Below are positions 11,429-22,957 of a stretch of DNA of 64,000 bases, piece after piece. A program made the position numbers and the translations under genes. The notes beneath the pieces are model-generated. The model ran no database searches, was not told where the DNA came from, and saw only the letters and a list, made by a program, of their open reading frames with translations. Origin of the DNA: Orobanche coerulescens (lineage: Eukaryota; Streptophyta; Magnoliopsida; Lamiales; Orobanchaceae); assembly GCA_033398695.1 (NCBI GenBank), contig CM065803.1, positions 44,631,501 to 44,695,500 of the forward strand. Direction: 5' to 3'. Every line of letters starts with the position of its first letter. Position 1 is the first letter of the stretch.

Positions 11429-12436
11429 ACATCCACACAATCACACACATAGCACAATGCAACGAAGATATCCAAACAATTCACTCAGAGACATCAAACA
11501 CTTAGTAAAACACCACGTCAAATCACAACGCATCGAAAAGAAATAATATACGTCCACACGCAATACCAAGTGCAACATCAACACCAAACATATCCACAGA
11601 ATTCATATAGTTATTCACAAATCACACCATTCACAAAACACACGCGTTTTGAAAGCAAGCCTTTAACAAGGCTAAACCGAATCTTTTGAAAGTTCAATCC
11701 AAACGACCAAACAACCACATTTAGATGATCACTAATTATCATATCCATAAAACAAGAATAGTATGGACAAGGTACTTGCCTCGATATCACGATCGCAACG
11801 AGACGACGGATGGGACGTGGTCGAATAGCCCCGAACCCCCGAACAATATCAAGAACGCGATAGCACCACGAGTATTACGAGAATAACACCACACGAGTCA
11901 TCAATCACCAAACGGGATTCAACATCGGAATCCTCGAACACCTATAAACCTCCGGAAGGAACAATAACACATGGTTACGATGAGAATCAAGGCCAAAACA
12001 ACGGAAATCCCAACAAACTATCGAAGGGAAACTCATTGGGACATTTAATCGAACACTCAATGTTCGATAACTCCCAAGAACACTCGAATCACTAATCGAG
12101 TTGAACAAACTTGAAATATAGATATAAAACCCATAGAACACGATTAATAACATCATACTACACCAACCGATGTATCAAAATCGGACAAGAATCGAAATCA
12201 AGAACAAATTTCCCAAAAAGTCAACTTGAAGGAAAATAAAGAAATATACCTTGATTCGACGAAGAACACGGATTGGATGATGATATAATCAACAAAGATC
12301 TTCCAAAATGCCTTGGAAATAATTAGAATCGGCCAAGAACTCGATCTCCCGAGCCTCCCGTCGCCAGCCGCCGAAAAAAGAAGAAAAAGGGTGAAAATGA
12401 AGGTCTGGCCGAGCCCAGGCTATATGTAGCCGGCAG

Positions 12437-12700
12437 GGTTACGGCCGTAACCGGCAGTGCCTTACGGCCGTAACTCGGCCCTTACGGCCGTACTCGGCAG
12501 GCCTTACGGCCATAACCAGCATTCGTCAAAAAATCAGTCCAGCAACTGTCGGACACTTACGGCCGTAACTGGCACACATTACGGCCGTAACCGGTCTTCG
12601 TCCGGAAGATGCCCAGCGCCCGTACGGCCGTACCTGATCACGCTTACGGTCGTAACTGGCACACATTACGACCGTAACCGGCACCTTACGACCGTAACTC
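12437..12700. promoter_or_regulatory. Cluster of TTACGGCCGTAA palindromes in U3
   Basis: About ten copies, perfect or one to two bases off, of the 12-bp palindrome TTACGGCCGTAA, often 20-23 bases apart. Examples start near 12439, 12462, 12481, 12503, 12556, 12579, 12619, 12642, 12665 and 12684. In transcription order (minus strand) they precede a weak TATA-like ACATATAGC at about 12418-12428. The position and layout match the clusters in the other families here. Confidence 0.85.
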
Positions 12701-12803
12701 GGCCAGGCCAAGCCTTGCTCCGGCCGTGACTCGGCCGTGGCCACTCCGACGGCTCAGCCGACCTCAAAACCCGAACTTGAGTAAAAATTGGAGATACGGT
12801 TAC

Positions 12804-13262
12804 AAAGTACTCACTGATAGGACGCTGAATGTACGCTCCCTGAAAACCCGGTTTAAAATATGGACCAATAAAAGTCCGACCTAGGTTCTTAGACAAGGGG
12901 ATGACAACCTCAAGGTCCTTTAGAAGGTCGCCGACCTCGGAGGACCCACTTAGCTGTAACGTCTGTTGGAAGGGCGCCGACCTCGGAGGCCCCACTGACC
13001 TATGATATCTGATAAAAGGTCGCCGACCTCAGAGGCCCCACTTAGCTGTGACATCTGTTAGAAGGGCGCCGACCTCAAAGGCCCCGCTGACCTATGATAT
13101 CTGATAAAAGGTTGCCGACCTCAAGGGTCTCTCGACCTACTGATTTGAATAGGAATGAGCCGACCTAAAATCACCGAACTCAGGAAGATCATTCTTTAAA
13201 AATATTTTAACAAGACCACCGAACTCAAGGGTCACTGATTTGAATTTTAACAAGATCATTCT
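12804..13262. repeat. Unassigned segment with 92-bp dimeric tandem array
   Basis: No gene is visible. From about 12922 to 13140 two related ~46-bp units alternate (A-B-A-B-A'). Both contain CGCCGACCTC; B adds CTGACCTATGATATCTGAT. The exact B-to-B distance is 92 bp (12971 to 13063). A further short direct repeat, GATCATTCTTTAAAA, occurs at about 13187 and 13254. Which element it belongs to is unclear. It could be the remnant of another LTR between the partial gypsy LTR and copia B. Confidence 0.7.
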
Positions 13263-14501
13263 TTAAAATATTTTCGTTTTCAAGGCATTTAGAATGATCG
13301 ATCTCGACAAATTTTCCCTTTTCAAGAATTTTGGAATTTTTATTTTCCAATGATTTATTTTTAAATTGAAGGGATTTAATTTCGGATAAAGCATTTTGAT
13401 AATCCGTATGCGATAATTCAAATGCTTCAAAAAGTTCGTCATAAGAATTACTTGGCTTTCGACGTCGCTATCGTCGAATGAACTTCGTGCCATAAGAGCG
13501 AGATTATTTTGATTGATAAAATCATCATCTTCATCTTCATCGCTCCATGTTGCAACGAGAACCTCCTTCTTGGGTTTTTCTCGGCAATTTTTAGCAAAGT
13601 GGCTTGGTTTACCACATAATCGACAATTATTGTCGAATTTCTTATATTCGCCCGAGATGTCTTTCTTTCTCCGGTTTAATAAGGTTTGAAACTTATTAAT
13701 ATTTTTGGCAAAATATGCCGATTCTTCATCGCTTTCATCAACCGGGATTTCTTCTATTTTAGACATCTTAACCTTCAAGGCTATCGATCTTTCCTTCGGT
13801 TTAGGATTTGCATTTCGAGATTTAAGGACAATCTTGTAATTTATTAGTGAACCAACGAGAGCACTAAAATCAATATTATTGAGATCTTTCGATTCCATAA
13901 TCGCCGTAACCGTGTCCCATTCAACAAGTAGTGATCTTAATATTTTCTTGATTTTCTCACTACTTGATAATGGTTTACCGAACGAAGCAAGTCCATTTGT
14001 GATGACCGAAAATCGGTCGAGCATCTTGGTGATGGACTCGTCACCATTCATCATGAATAACTCGTATTCATGGAGAAGCATATTGATCTTCGTCTCCTTG
14101 ACTTAAGTTGTCCCTTCGTGTGTGATTTCAAGAATTTTCCATATCTCTTTAGCACTTTCACACGATGAGATACGATTGACCTCTTCTGGATTTAAGGCAC
14201 AAAATAGAAATTGAGTAGCCTTACAATTTAGATGGTCGTTCTACCAATCCATGTCATCACATTCTTAGAAATATTTAAGGGTACCGTCGGAATTGAGAGG
14301 AATTTTTGGACCAAGACATATTACTTTCCAAAGCTCGATGTCATATGCTCGGATGAATATTGACATCTTTTTCTTCCATGTCATGAAATTTGAGCCATCA
14401 AAAAATGGTGGTTGGTTGAGAGCAAGGCCTTCGACTGGAGCATATTGAAACGCCAGTTGGATCGACTCCTCGGATGTTAAGCCGTTTATTAGAGGTACCA
14501 C
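13263..14501 (-). pseudogene. Copia family B gag
   Basis: Two open stretches in one frame (14265-14501 and 13263-14081), separated by in-frame stops. The N-terminal part has the copia gag motif PPFFDGSNFMTWKKKMSIFI. The second has the helical gag core, then an acidic stretch, a CCHC zinc knuckle C-R-L-C-G-K-P-S-H-F-A-K-N-C (about residues 153-166) and an acidic tail. The knuckle binds element RNA. The natural start is not clear because the frame runs up to the PBS. The 3' end is lost. Confidence 0.85.
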
Positions 14502-14511
14502 TCCGATACCA
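14498..14511 (-). promoter_or_regulatory. Primer binding site of copia B
   Basis: Minus-strand TGGTATCGGAGTGG, initiator tRNA-Met type, two bases inside the LTR end. Confidence 0.85.
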
Positions 14512-15055
14512 ATTGTTGGAGCAATTTCGGTATTTACGCCGTTGTGCGGAAGCGTAAATTAAATGTGCGGAAATTAAACGACACAAGGATTTATAGAGGT
14601 TCGGCTATAATCGAGCCTATGTACTCTCTCGGTATCTTTTTCTATAGGTTGAAGATATAAATCTCTACACCTCTCTTCTGTTGGTCGAGGGATAACCGTT
14701 ACAATCACGTCTTCAATTGGTCCGTGATAAACCACTCGTACTTGTCTTTGTGTCGGTCCAAGTTAAACCGTTTTCCTTTTCTATTGGACAAGGAATCAAC
14801 CACTCTAGATTTCTATCGGTACTAGATAAACCTCACGAAGATATCGATTGCGATTCTAATAATGCCGGATCCTTGATTCTAATAACACCGAATCCAATCG
14901 TATATTTTCTTTTACCTCTCGTGTATGTGTTGAATGTATAAACACTCAAACTAACAATATATGCTCAATATCACAACAACAATATAATGTATATCAATCT
15001 CTGATGGATGTATTGTTTGCTTGAAGTTGTTGTAGTGATCTGATACCACGGGAAT

Positions 15056-15066
15056 GGTATTTATAG
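15056..15066 (-). promoter_or_regulatory. TATA box of copia B LTR
   Basis: Minus-strand CTATAAATACC, a strong plant TATA match, directly downstream (in transcription order) of the TACGTA palindrome cluster. Confidence 0.75.
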
Positions 15067-15104
15067 TCATTGGAGCCTTACTAGCCGTTGCCTCTTCAGA
15101 CTGC

Positions 15105-15420
15105 ATTACGTACGCTATATCACTCCCCGTACGTAAGCTCTTTTACGTACGTTAACGTGTAAATGTTACATACGCTAACATCACCCGATTTGATCCGGTA
15201 GCATCCTCCTCTCTTCATTAAATGCGTTATCAACTTCACATTACGTCGTTAAACATAGTCAATATGTCCGTTACATGTGACCTATGCCATCACGTCATCT
15301 CTAATGTTCTTCTCGTTTCAATTCGCAAACACACCATTACGTACATGATCCTTCCTCTCTTTCGTACGTAAAGCTTCTTATATTACGTACGCTATACATG
15401 ATATATTACGTACGTTAAGC
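15105..15420. promoter_or_regulatory. Cluster of TTACGTACGTAA palindromes in copia B U3
   Basis: Eight or so copies of TTACGTACG(T/C)TA-like palindromes. They lie near 15105, 15127, 15141, 15165, 15334, 15361, 15381 and 15404, with a variant near 15240. All lie upstream of the TATA box on the minus strand. The core TACGTA is self-complementary with a central CpG. Confidence 0.85.
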
Positions 15421-15549
15421 TTGTATAATTCTAGCTTTTTGCACTTTGTTTTCTTTGATGCTTTGCTTCATCTATTTGTTGTTTTGTATTGTGTATCAGC
15501 TTAATCATCAAACACTATTATAGCATATATGGAACAAAATGTTCCAACA

Positions 15550-15824
15550 ATGGTGTCACTTGAAGTTCACCCAGAAACTTCTTAATCCAAAAATCTTCCT
15601 TAGAGGCCTCCGAGGCCGCTTGATACTCAGCCTGACAGGTGGAATCAGCAGTCGCGCTCTGCTTGGCGCTATGCCAAGATACTGCTCCTCCATTAAGAGT
15701 AAAAATATAGCCGGAAGAAGACATCGAGTCGTCTTTCTATCCTTGGAAGCCGGAATCAGTGAAGCCCTTCACATTCAGTTCTCCACCACCATACATAAGA
15801 ACCAAATATCTAGTCCTTCTTAAG
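15550..15824 (-). pseudogene. Copia family A RNase H, A2 fragment 1
   Basis: Homologous to A1 at about 640-930, with the TLNGGAVSW and TCQAEYQAASEASKE blocks. It is the 3' end of A2, whose last part and 3' LTR are missing. It ends at TTAAG, the insertion site of the Tekay-type element, and resumes at 25149. Confidence 0.9.
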
Positions 15825-17224
15825 TGTAACACCCCAATTCACAAATGGGACATTACACGCCGTAGAACCCTCGTGAGGTCTACTAGGCTAACACATGACA
15901 CATAAACCACAATATAATCCCAAACGATGCACTCAAAAAGTAAGTAAGGCCGTGGCCTCGGCCAAAACATTTTAACGGAGTACATGAACATAAGATAAAT
16001 ACCAATTCATTGCCCACGCAGGGGACTTAAACCAAGTATCAAAGTAAACAGTCTAACTCCGGTACTCGACAAATGCAATGACAAAACATAAAAATACAGA
16101 CTCGAGCCACATCATCAAGCCATCCCATCCTTTGCGTGCGTGTCCCTTGCCTGCTCCTCAGCTCTCCCGGTACCTGAAATGCATAAGACGCATTTCCCCC
16201 ATTTAAGGGGTTAGCATTCGAATAGCTAGTGCAAGTACACAATTACACAACATTATATACAAAATACGGTTTTTACACAATCATCTCAAACAGAAGTCAT
16301 TTGCCATAAATATTCCGGAATACTACATTGGCAATCAAATCAGTTTCCAATCATCACAATATCACAAAATCACAACTGGTATCCCATGGCCGTACCCCTT
16401 AGTATCGACCCCCAGACATCCCGTCGAACGCTCCGGGTGGAATACCACTTCCGCGGCCGTACCCCTTAGTATCGACCCCCAGACATCCCGTCGGACACTC
16501 CGGGTGGAAGTTCAATCACACACGCACCCAAGTCCACTTCCACGGCCGTACCCCTTAGTATCGACCCCCAGACATCCCGTCGGACACTCCAGGTGGATGG
16601 AATACAACTCACGCACCCGAAAATCACAGTTCATCATTCATTTCGAAAATCACAACATACTTAACGAAATGTAATACATGCACTTGCCTTAAGTAAAACG
16701 AAACGAAGGAAACGATGAAGGAATAGGTTTCGGTCCGAACAATCCTCCCAAATCCATTCCTAACACAATAATAATATACAAAAGTCTCAATAATGCGGAA
16801 AGGTAAGAATTAATCCTAATTCTACCCCTTGGAACGATTTGTCGGCCATGACTTGGGTATCGTCGACTATAAGTGACGAACATTGGAAAACTTGAAGTTT
16901 AAAACCACAAATCAACAATAAAATGAAGGATTACAAGTACACGATCGAAGTCTAGCGATAACCCAGTGATAATTCGGACTAAAAGAGTCAAATCCCAAGA
17001 AATCCCCAAAATTCCCCCAAAATCTCAAAACAAGGGTTTTGGTAATTTTTACCTTGATTCGGATGGTGGAAAGTGTTAGGAACTTGAAGAATTCACGCAA
17101 GGAGTGCCCGGTGGTAGTGAATGATGAACTTCAGTCGGAATCGGCCCTAACCCTCGTCTGGAATCGCTCAAAGCCGAGAAGGATAAGAAATGATGGAAAA
17201 ATGACGAAGTTGACTACTGCTGTC

Positions 17225-17233
17225 CTATTTATA
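17225..17233 (-). promoter_or_regulatory. TATA box in 3' LTR (Tekay-like)
   Basis: Minus-strand TATAAATAG, just downstream of the TTAGCGTGCGCTAA cluster. The identical box in the 5' LTR lies at 24319-24327. Confidence 0.78.
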
Positions 17234-17244
17234 TTAAACAGTCT

Positions 17245-17535
17245 TAGCGCACGCTACGCACAAGCATTAGAGCGCGCTAACGGGGCATGGAAGAACAGTC
17301 TGCCTACTGTCCTCCAGTTAGCGTGCATAAGCTGACATGGTTAGCGTGCGCTAATATTAGGAATTAGCGTGCGTTAACGCTGAATTAGCGTGCGCTACCT
17401 GGTCCAGTACAGAAACACTGAACCTACTGTCCAGACCGCTGAAATCGTTAGCGCACGCTACGGACCCCAGGTCAGCGTACGCTAACCACACAGTGATAGC
17501 GCACGCAAGTAAGTCCGGAGTAGCGTGCGCTACTC
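17245..17535. promoter_or_regulatory. Cluster of TTAGCGTGCGCTAA motifs, 3' LTR U3
   Basis: About ten near-palindromic copies of TTAGCG(T/C)(G/A)CGCTAA, near 17248, 17268, 17321, 17341, 17364, 17385, 17449, 17473, 17497 and 17519, upstream of the TATA box on the minus strand. The motif halves are well kept while the spacers between some copies differ strongly from the other LTR. Confidence 0.87.
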
Positions 17536-18056
17536 AGCGGCCGATTCGATCTTGCAAGACACTGCGCGCCAACAAAGAAAAGTGTCGAAATGCGAAGCAA
17601 GACCAGAATCCGGAAACATAAACACGTAATAATCAAGATGACAAAGCTGAGCGTTGAAAGAGAATATAATCCCGATCACTAGAGAGTCTGAAATGAAGCA
17701 AATAAAGCGAAATTCCCCAAACTTATGAAAATTACAAAAACGGCCCAAGTGCCCGAAAAATCGCGGTACAACGTCGGATTAACAAACCGAAAGTTTCAAC
17801 ACGACCAACTCAACCATACAAACTTATACAAATCAAGAAACAACGAAAACGAACAAGTTTTACGAGAATCGAACGCACATGCGGCAAGATATAATTCAAG
17901 ATGAAATTATGCAAAAACATCCTCGAAACTCGACCGGACGGAAAAACTCCAAGAACAAAATAGATTCAGAATTCTAAAATAGTGCTAAGCGAGTTGTCCG
18001 AAACGAACAAACACCAAAAATAGAAATTACCGAAAATAGAAAACACGGATATTACA

Positions 18057-18073
18057 TTATCTCCCCCTAAAAA
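18057..18073 (-). promoter_or_regulatory. Polypurine tract of Tekay-like element
   Basis: Minus-strand TTTTAGGGGGAGATAA abuts the TGTAAT LTR start. Confidence 0.88.
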
Positions 18074-18091
18074 TAAGTTTCGTCCCGAAAC

Positions 18092-20023
18092 TTACAACGC
18101 GAACAACTCGGGGTATCTCGACTGCATACTCTCTTCCGTCTCCCATGTGGCTTCCTCGGATCCATGTCTCGACCATTGAACTTTAACCAGAGGAATGGTT
18201 TTATGACGAAGTTGCTTCACCCGACGCTCTAAAATCTGAATCGGCCTCTCCTCGATGGTAATGTCGGGTCCCAACTCGATCTCTCCAAAATCAATAATAT
18301 GGCTAGGGTCCGATACGTAATTCCTAAGCTGGGAAACATGAAATACGTTATGAACGTGACTCAAAGACGGTGGCAAGCCTAACCGATAGGCAAGCTCTCC
18401 CACTCTCTCCAAAATCTCAAACGGCCCAATATATCTCGGACTAAGTTTACCCTTCCGGCCGAAGCGGTAAACTCCCCGTGTCGGCGACACCTTAAGCAAA
18501 ACATGATCTCCCACCTCAAACTCCAACGGCCGGCAACGCGTGTCGGCATAAGACTTCTGCCTTCTCTGGGCCGTCAACAATCTATCACGAATCAGAGTAA
18601 TCTTCTCTCTCGTCTCAACTACCATATCGGGCTCGGTACCAATCAGCTCGGATGCATCGTCCCAACACAACGGCGATCTGCACCTCCTCCCATACAATGC
18701 CTCAAATGGTGCCATTTTGATCGAGGCGTGCCAACTATTATTGTACGTGAACTCGATCAACGGCAAGTGCGACTCCCAATCATCCTTCCAATCTAGGGCA
18801 CAGGCTCTCAACATATCCTCCAACGTCTGGATCGTCCGCTCTGACTGCCCGTCAGTCTGAGGGTGGTAAGACGTACTGAGTCTCAACTCAGTCCCCAAAG
18901 ATCGATGAACAGCCTGCCAAAAACGTGACACAAACCGGCCATCACGATCCGAAACAATACTCTTAGGAGTCCCATGCAATCTCACTATCTCTGCAATAAA
19001 CACTCGTGCCAGCCTCTCTGGACCCCAAGTGTCCTTAATACCCAGGAAATGAGCTGATTTGGTCAGTCGATCGACAATAACCCAAATCATGTTCATTCCA
19101 GTCCGAGTCCGAGGCATACTGGTAATGAAATCCATAGAAATATCCTCCCATTTCCACTCCGGGATAGGAAGTGGTCGCAAAAACCCCGCGGGTCGCTGAT
19201 GCTCGATCTTAACATGCTGACAGGTCAAACATCTCGACACAAACTCGCTAACGTCTATCTTCAAATTACTCCACCAGTAGTTACTCCTCACATCCTTGTA
19301 CATTTTACTCGTACCAGGATGTATGGAGTAAGGCGTGGTATGAGCTTCGCTCAAGATCTTCTGTCTCAGCTCAAAAACACTCGGTACACATAGTCTGCTG
19401 CGAAATCTCAAAACTCCGTTATCCTGAACCACAAATCCAGGGGCTTTCCCCTTCCTCACATCCTCCCTCAACTGGACCAAAAACGGATCGTCATACTGCT
19501 TCGCCTTGATATCATCAATCAAGGACGAAGTGATCTCTAACGCACATAACTGGCCCTGCACTCTCTGAACCCAAACCTCGGTATTCTGACAGATGAAATC
19601 TCTCTGGATCCTACTCTGTGGTGTAAGTACCTCTAACATCTGTAAAGCCATCGGTTTCCGACTCAAGGCATCAGCCACTACGTTGGCCTTACCCGGATGG
19701 TAAAGTATCTCGAGGTCATAATCTTTAATTAGCTCTAACCACCTACGCTGCCTCATATTCAACTCTTTCTGACTGAAGATGTACTTCAGACTCTTGTGGT
19801 CCGTAAAAATCTTACACGACGACCCATAGAGATAATGCCTCCATATATTTAAGGCGAAAACGACCGCAGCTAACTCCAAATCGTGCGTGGGATAATTTAC
19901 TTCATAAGGTTTCAACTGGCGGGACACATAAGCAATAACTCTATCTCTCTGCATCAAAACACATCCGAGCCCAAGGCCCGAAGCATCACTATACACTACG
20001 AAATCCTCGTTCCCCTGAGGCAA
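18092..20023 (-). CDS. Gypsy RNase H - integrase - chromodomain (open C-terminal 643 codons of pol)
   Basis: Longest intact pol segment. Residues ~8-130 are RNase H ([34 protein letters not shown]). Residues ~225-275 form the integrase zinc-binding HHCC region, ending RCLTCQHVK. Residues ~295-430 are the DDE core ([26 protein letters not shown] with the Glu). Residues ~520-555 are a GPY/F-like module (RYIGPFEIL). Residues ~610-640 are a chromodomain-like end ([16 protein letters not shown]), which marks a chromovirus and probably guides integration to heterochromatin. It is in frame with the reverse-transcriptase segment but separated by a TAG at 20111-20113, so it is not expressed as full pol. 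Confidence 0.93.
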   Translation of the reverse strand: MPQGNEDFVVYSDASGLGLGCVLMQRDRVIAYVSRQLKPYEVNYPTHDLELAAVVFALNIWRHYLYGSSCKIFTDHKSLKYIFSQKELNMRQRRWLELIKDYDLEILYHPGKANVVADALSRKPMALQMLEVLTPQSRIQRDFICQNTEVWVQRVQGQLCALEITSSLIDDIKAKQYDDPFLVQLREDVRKGKAPGFVVQDNGVLRFRSRLCVPSVFELRQKILSEAHTTPYSIHPGTSKMYKDVRSNYWWSNLKIDVSEFVSRCLTCQHVKIEHQRPAGFLRPLPIPEWKWEDISMDFITSMPRTRTGMNMIWVIVDRLTKSAHFLGIKDTWGPERLARVFIAEIVRLHGTPKSIVSDRDGRFVSRFWQAVHRSLGTELRLSTSYHPQTDGQSERTIQTLEDMLRACALDWKDDWESHLPLIEFTYNNSWHASIKMAPFEALYGRRCRSPLCWDDASELIGTEPDMVVETREKITLIRDRLLTAQRRQKSYADTRCRPLEFEVGDHVLLKVSPTRGVYRFGRKGKLSPRYIGPFEILERVGELAYRLGLPPSLSHVHNVFHVSQLRNYVSDPSHIIDFGEIELGPDITIEERPIQILERRVKQLRHKTIPLVKVQWSRHGSEEATWETEESMQSRYPELFAL

Positions 20024-20110
20024 TGCTAAGACGGGTGCGGTAGTTAAACGTCTCTTTAACTCGTTAAAACTGTCCTGTCTGTCTGTAGTCCACTCGAACT
20101 TCTGAGTTTT

Positions 20111-20662
20111 CTAGAGTAACTGAGTGAGCGGTCTAGCGATATTAGAGAATCCCTCAACGAATCTACGGTAATAGCCTGCAAGTCCCAGAAAACTCCTCAC
20201 TTTCTTCACGTTGTTGGGCGGTTCCCAAGCCAACACTGCCTCTATCTTCTGCGGATCTACCCGAACTCCCTCTGCTGAAATCACATGCCCGAGGAACATC
20301 ACTTCCTCGAGCCAAAACTCACACTTAGAGAACTTCGCGTACAACTGCTCAGCCCTCAAAGTGTCTAATACAATACGGAGATGTAAGGCGTGCTCCTCCC
20401 CATTCCGTGAATAGATAAGAATATCGTCGATAAAGACGACTACGAATTTGTCCAGGTACTTAATAAAAACTTTGTTCATCAACTGCATGAACACTGCTGG
20501 GGCATTGGTTAGCCCGAAAGGCATAACCACAAACTCGTAATGGCCATATCTCGTCCGAAAGGCAGCTTTCGGAATATCGACGTCCCGAATCCTCAACTGG
20601 TAGTAGCCCGATCGCAAATCAATCTTCGAAAAGACTGTCGCCCCCTGAAGCTGATCAAACAA
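20111..20662 (-). pseudogene. Gypsy reverse transcriptase, catalytic part
   Basis: Contains [14 protein letters not shown], the [12 protein letters not shown] block, and the active-site box [12 protein letters not shown]. It ends [12 protein letters not shown]... before a TAG at 20111. The preceding reverse-transcriptase part is in another frame (overlap 20593-20662), so a frameshift lies near 20650-20660. Confidence 0.92.
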
Positions 20663-21210
20663 ATATCAATCCTGGGAAAAGGGTATTTATTTTTGATGGT
20701 TAGCTTGTTTAATTCTCGATAGTCGATGCATAAACGAAGCGATCCATCCTTCTTCTTAACAAAAAGTACAGGCGCACCCCAAGGCGATGCGCTGGGTCGA
20801 ATATACCCTTTATCTAACAACTCTCCCAACTGATTCTTCAATTCTAACATCTCCGACGGTGCCATACGGTACGGTGCTCGAGAAATAGGGGCCGCATTCG
20901 GCTCTAGATCAATAGGGAACTCCACCTCTCGCTGTGGTGGTAATCCCGGCAAGTCATCCGTAAATACATCGGGGTATTCGCTAACAACTGGAATTGACGA
21001 TAAATCAACTCCACCATCTTCTGCCTTCAGAGCGTAACACCAGTAGCCGACACAACCATGGTTCAGAAGTTTCATTGCCTTCAAGGCACTAATCACACTC
21101 CCCGATCTACCCGACTTACAACCGACTAAGTATGCTCGGTGCCGTCCTCGGCCACGATCGAGATAGTATGAGTCCGATAGTTCATGATAGCACCGTGACG
21201 ATCCAACCAA
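20593..21210 (-). pseudogene. Gypsy protease C-terminus and reverse transcriptase N-terminus
   Basis: After about 75 residues of linker comes the reverse-transcriptase entry region: [66 protein letters not shown]. The frame is then lost just before the DLxSGYxQ block. Confidence 0.92.
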
Positions 21211-21515
21211 TCGTCCCCAAGGATCAAATCCTCACCCTTAAGGTCTATAACAATGAGATTTGAGAGCCAATCTCGGCTCCCGATCCTCACTGGGCAATCC
21301 CTAACTTCACGATCCCCAACCATACGATCCCCGCTGGGAGTACTCACTACAAATGGCTCACACTCAAACAAGCAGTCAAAACCAATACGACTCACACAAT
21401 CCGATGCAATAAAAGAATGGGTAGCACCCGAATCAAAAAGCACTGAAACTGGATGAGTAAGGATTTGAGTGGTACCTGACGCCACCGGAATGTCTGCCTC
21501 CTCTGTGCGCCTCAT
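21126..21515 (-). pseudogene. Gypsy aspartic protease
   Basis: Retroviral-type aspartic protease with the catalytic D-S-G-A in SVLFDSGATHSFIASDC (about residues 25-41) and the second conserved region [14 protein letters not shown]. It processes the gag-pol polyprotein. It is in a different frame from both neighbours, so at least two frameshifts bracket it. Confidence 0.92.
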
Positions 21516-21579
21516 CTGATATAATCGGGGGTGAACTGAACCCGAACTCGAGGCTGCACGGCGATCCGGTGACCGTCCC

Positions 21580-21795
21580 CTACCACGACCCGAACTCTGC
21601 GGAATATGAGTAGCCGGAGTCTTGTGATCCTCCGATTGGTAGTGGTAGTCGGAACTCTAATGCCACAGTGGCCCTCTCACAATGAGTCGCCCGATGCCCG
21701 TGCCCGAAAGTGAAGCAAGTAGCTGGAGGAAAAGGGCAATCCTTCATCAAATGCTCATATTGGTTGCAGTTAAAACAAACCCCGCCACGAAGCAA
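21580..21795 (-). pseudogene. Gypsy gag nucleocapsid zinc knuckle
   Basis: CFNCNQYEHLMKDC is a CCHC knuckle (C-x2-C-x4-H-x4-C), normally used to bind element RNA. A second, imperfect C-x2-G-H-G-H-x4-H-C motif follows. The frame differs from the gag body. Confidence 0.85.
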
Positions 21796-22586
21796 CGGAT
21801 GAATCGACGGTTACCCTGAGATTCCCCAGCCTGGTGAAACGGTCTCTTCCCAGGTGTAGGGGCAGACCGTGCCCTCGAAAATCGGCCACTCTTGCCGGCT
21901 GAGAAGCTGCCAACTGTTTTCTGTTTCTTGGCCTCGGCACCCAACTCTGATTCCGGTGCGGCCATCTCGATCGCTAGAGCGCGATCCTGATACTCCTTCA
22001 AAGTGGCACACATGAGCGGTGCCATACTCTGCCTGATATGCGGTTTCATGCGCATATTAAAGTAACGGATTTTATCATCCTCCGTCCTCACCTGATCTCT
22101 CACGAAACCCAACTACTGATTGTAAGCAATGATGGCCTGAGAAATAGGCACATCCTGAGGTGTAGCGGTGAAGAACTCCACAATTCTGCGCTCCTTAACT
22201 GGCGGTGGACAATATTCTGCTTCCATAGAAGCCTTGAATTCTTCCCAAGTAGCTTGACGGTCTCTGGGTGTAACGGCCTCCCACCATTCCGCAGCTTCCT
22301 TATCCAGGAGGTACTGGGCAATATGTACCCTCCTGTCTTCGGGACAAGCTACGGCATCGAAGGTTCTGGACAACCGAAAGAGCCAATTCTCCCAACCGAG
22401 GGAGTCAGAAGATCCGGAGAAATAAGGTGGGTGCATCTTAGTCACTGTCTGAAGCCACTTACTAGCCTCCTCTTCCGGTGTCGGGGGCGGATTCTGGCGT
22501 CCACCCTGAGCTATCTGAGTAACTTGGGCTACTAACTGCTGAAGTACGGCAGTAGCCCCGGCGTCTGCATTATTACCCGACGGCAC
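21747..22586 (-). pseudogene. Gypsy gag capsid
   Basis: Starts at M-P-S-G-N-N (22586). Residues ~45-150 match the retrotransposon gag family (PPYFSGSSDSLGWENWLFRL; DKEAAEWWEAVT; WEEFKASMEAEYCP). A TAG at 22113-22115 interrupts the frame, which continues in register to 21747 (RYFNMRMKPHIRQSMAP; YQDRALAIEMAAPESE). An RG-rich frame at 22532-22726 upstream is likely leader shadow. Confidence 0.9.
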
Positions 22587-22938
22587 TGAGTGAGAGGCTG
22601 AGTCCGCAGAGGACTGAGAAAGTGAGCCCTCCTCATTATCAGCACCCGAACACGGCCTCGGCCGCGTCCCCTAGCCGGTCTACCACGACCTCTCAACATA
22701 CTGAAGGAGAAAAATGAAAAGAACAAGATCAGAAAGATTCACAATTCACAAAGTTGGTAACATAAGTCACAATTCCGAACAGCAAGAAAACGAATTACAG
22801 AAATATAAGAGTTCGAGGAGACTTACAACCACGGGTCGCATGAAAAGACGGTAGCGTGATGATATTAGGCTCAACGACTGACTCTAACGACGTAACTGAC
22901 AGACCCAAAATTCACCAACAGCCTATGTATTCAAAACC

Positions 22939-22954
22939 TAATCTCTGATACCAT
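22939..22954 (-). promoter_or_regulatory. Primer binding site of Tekay-like element
   Basis: Minus-strand TGGTATCAGAGATTAG. Its first 11 bases match the initiator tRNA-Met site. It lies three bases inside the 5' LTR end. Confidence 0.9.
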
Positions 22955-22957
22955 AAA

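Larger units (their letters stand above)
10739..12803 (-). repeat. Partial Ty3/gypsy-type LTR
   Basis: No coding sequence. The layout parallels the Tekay-type LTR at 15825-18056: internal subrepeats in the left half, the shared string TACCTTGATTCG (near 12249), a TATA-like box, then a cluster of palindromes. The orientation is therefore minus, with U3 at the right. The left end is cut by the family A LTR at 10738. The right end is uncertain; a plausible TTACA terminus is near 12797-12803. The family differs from the Tekay copy. Confidence 0.6.
13263..15549 (-). mobile_element. Truncated Ty1/copia element, family B (gag plus 5' LTR)
   Basis: Only the 5' portion remains: a 1036-bp LTR at the right, PBS, then gag reading leftward until it ends abruptly at about 13263. 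No pol, PPT or 3' LTR is present. Its LTR abuts the 3' part of A2 at 15550, so it probably inserted into A2 before being truncated, or the two were joined by a deletion. Confidence 0.82.
14514..15549 (-). repeat. 5' LTR of copia B, 1036 bp
   Basis: Minus strand: TGTTGGAACATTTTGTTCC ... GAAATTGCTCCAACA. The first 19 bases contain an inverted repeat, GGAACA/TGTTCC. The U3 holds a TTACGTACGTAA cluster followed by a TATA box. Confidence 0.88.
15825..18056 (-). repeat. 3' LTR of Tekay-like element, 2232 bp
   Basis: Minus strand TGTAATATCCGTG ... GGGGTGTTACA. It holds three copies of a ~75-bp subrepeat (CGGCCGTACCCCTTAGTATC..., starting about 16387, 16456 and 16543), where the 5' LTR has two. TATA box at 17225-17233; palindrome cluster at 17245-17535. 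Confidence 0.95.

Noticed and set aside
10739..12300. Possible single-copy host DNA between elements
   Set aside because: Subrepeats, shared strings and the U3 layout match a gypsy LTR better. The right boundary remains uncertain.
12437..12700. Regularly spaced short repeats resembling a CRISPR array
   Set aside because: Spacing is irregular, the motif is only about 12 bp, and the sequence is plant LTR DNA with a TATA-like box. The same layout recurs in other LTRs.
12457..12995. Overlapping 72-109 codon ORFs with repeated Arg/Gly/Pro patterns
   Set aside because: They are by-products of the palindrome cluster read in several frames.
22038..22535. A 165-codon plus-strand ORF inside the Tekay-like gag
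   Set aside because: Antisense shadow of the gag frame; no recognisable domain.
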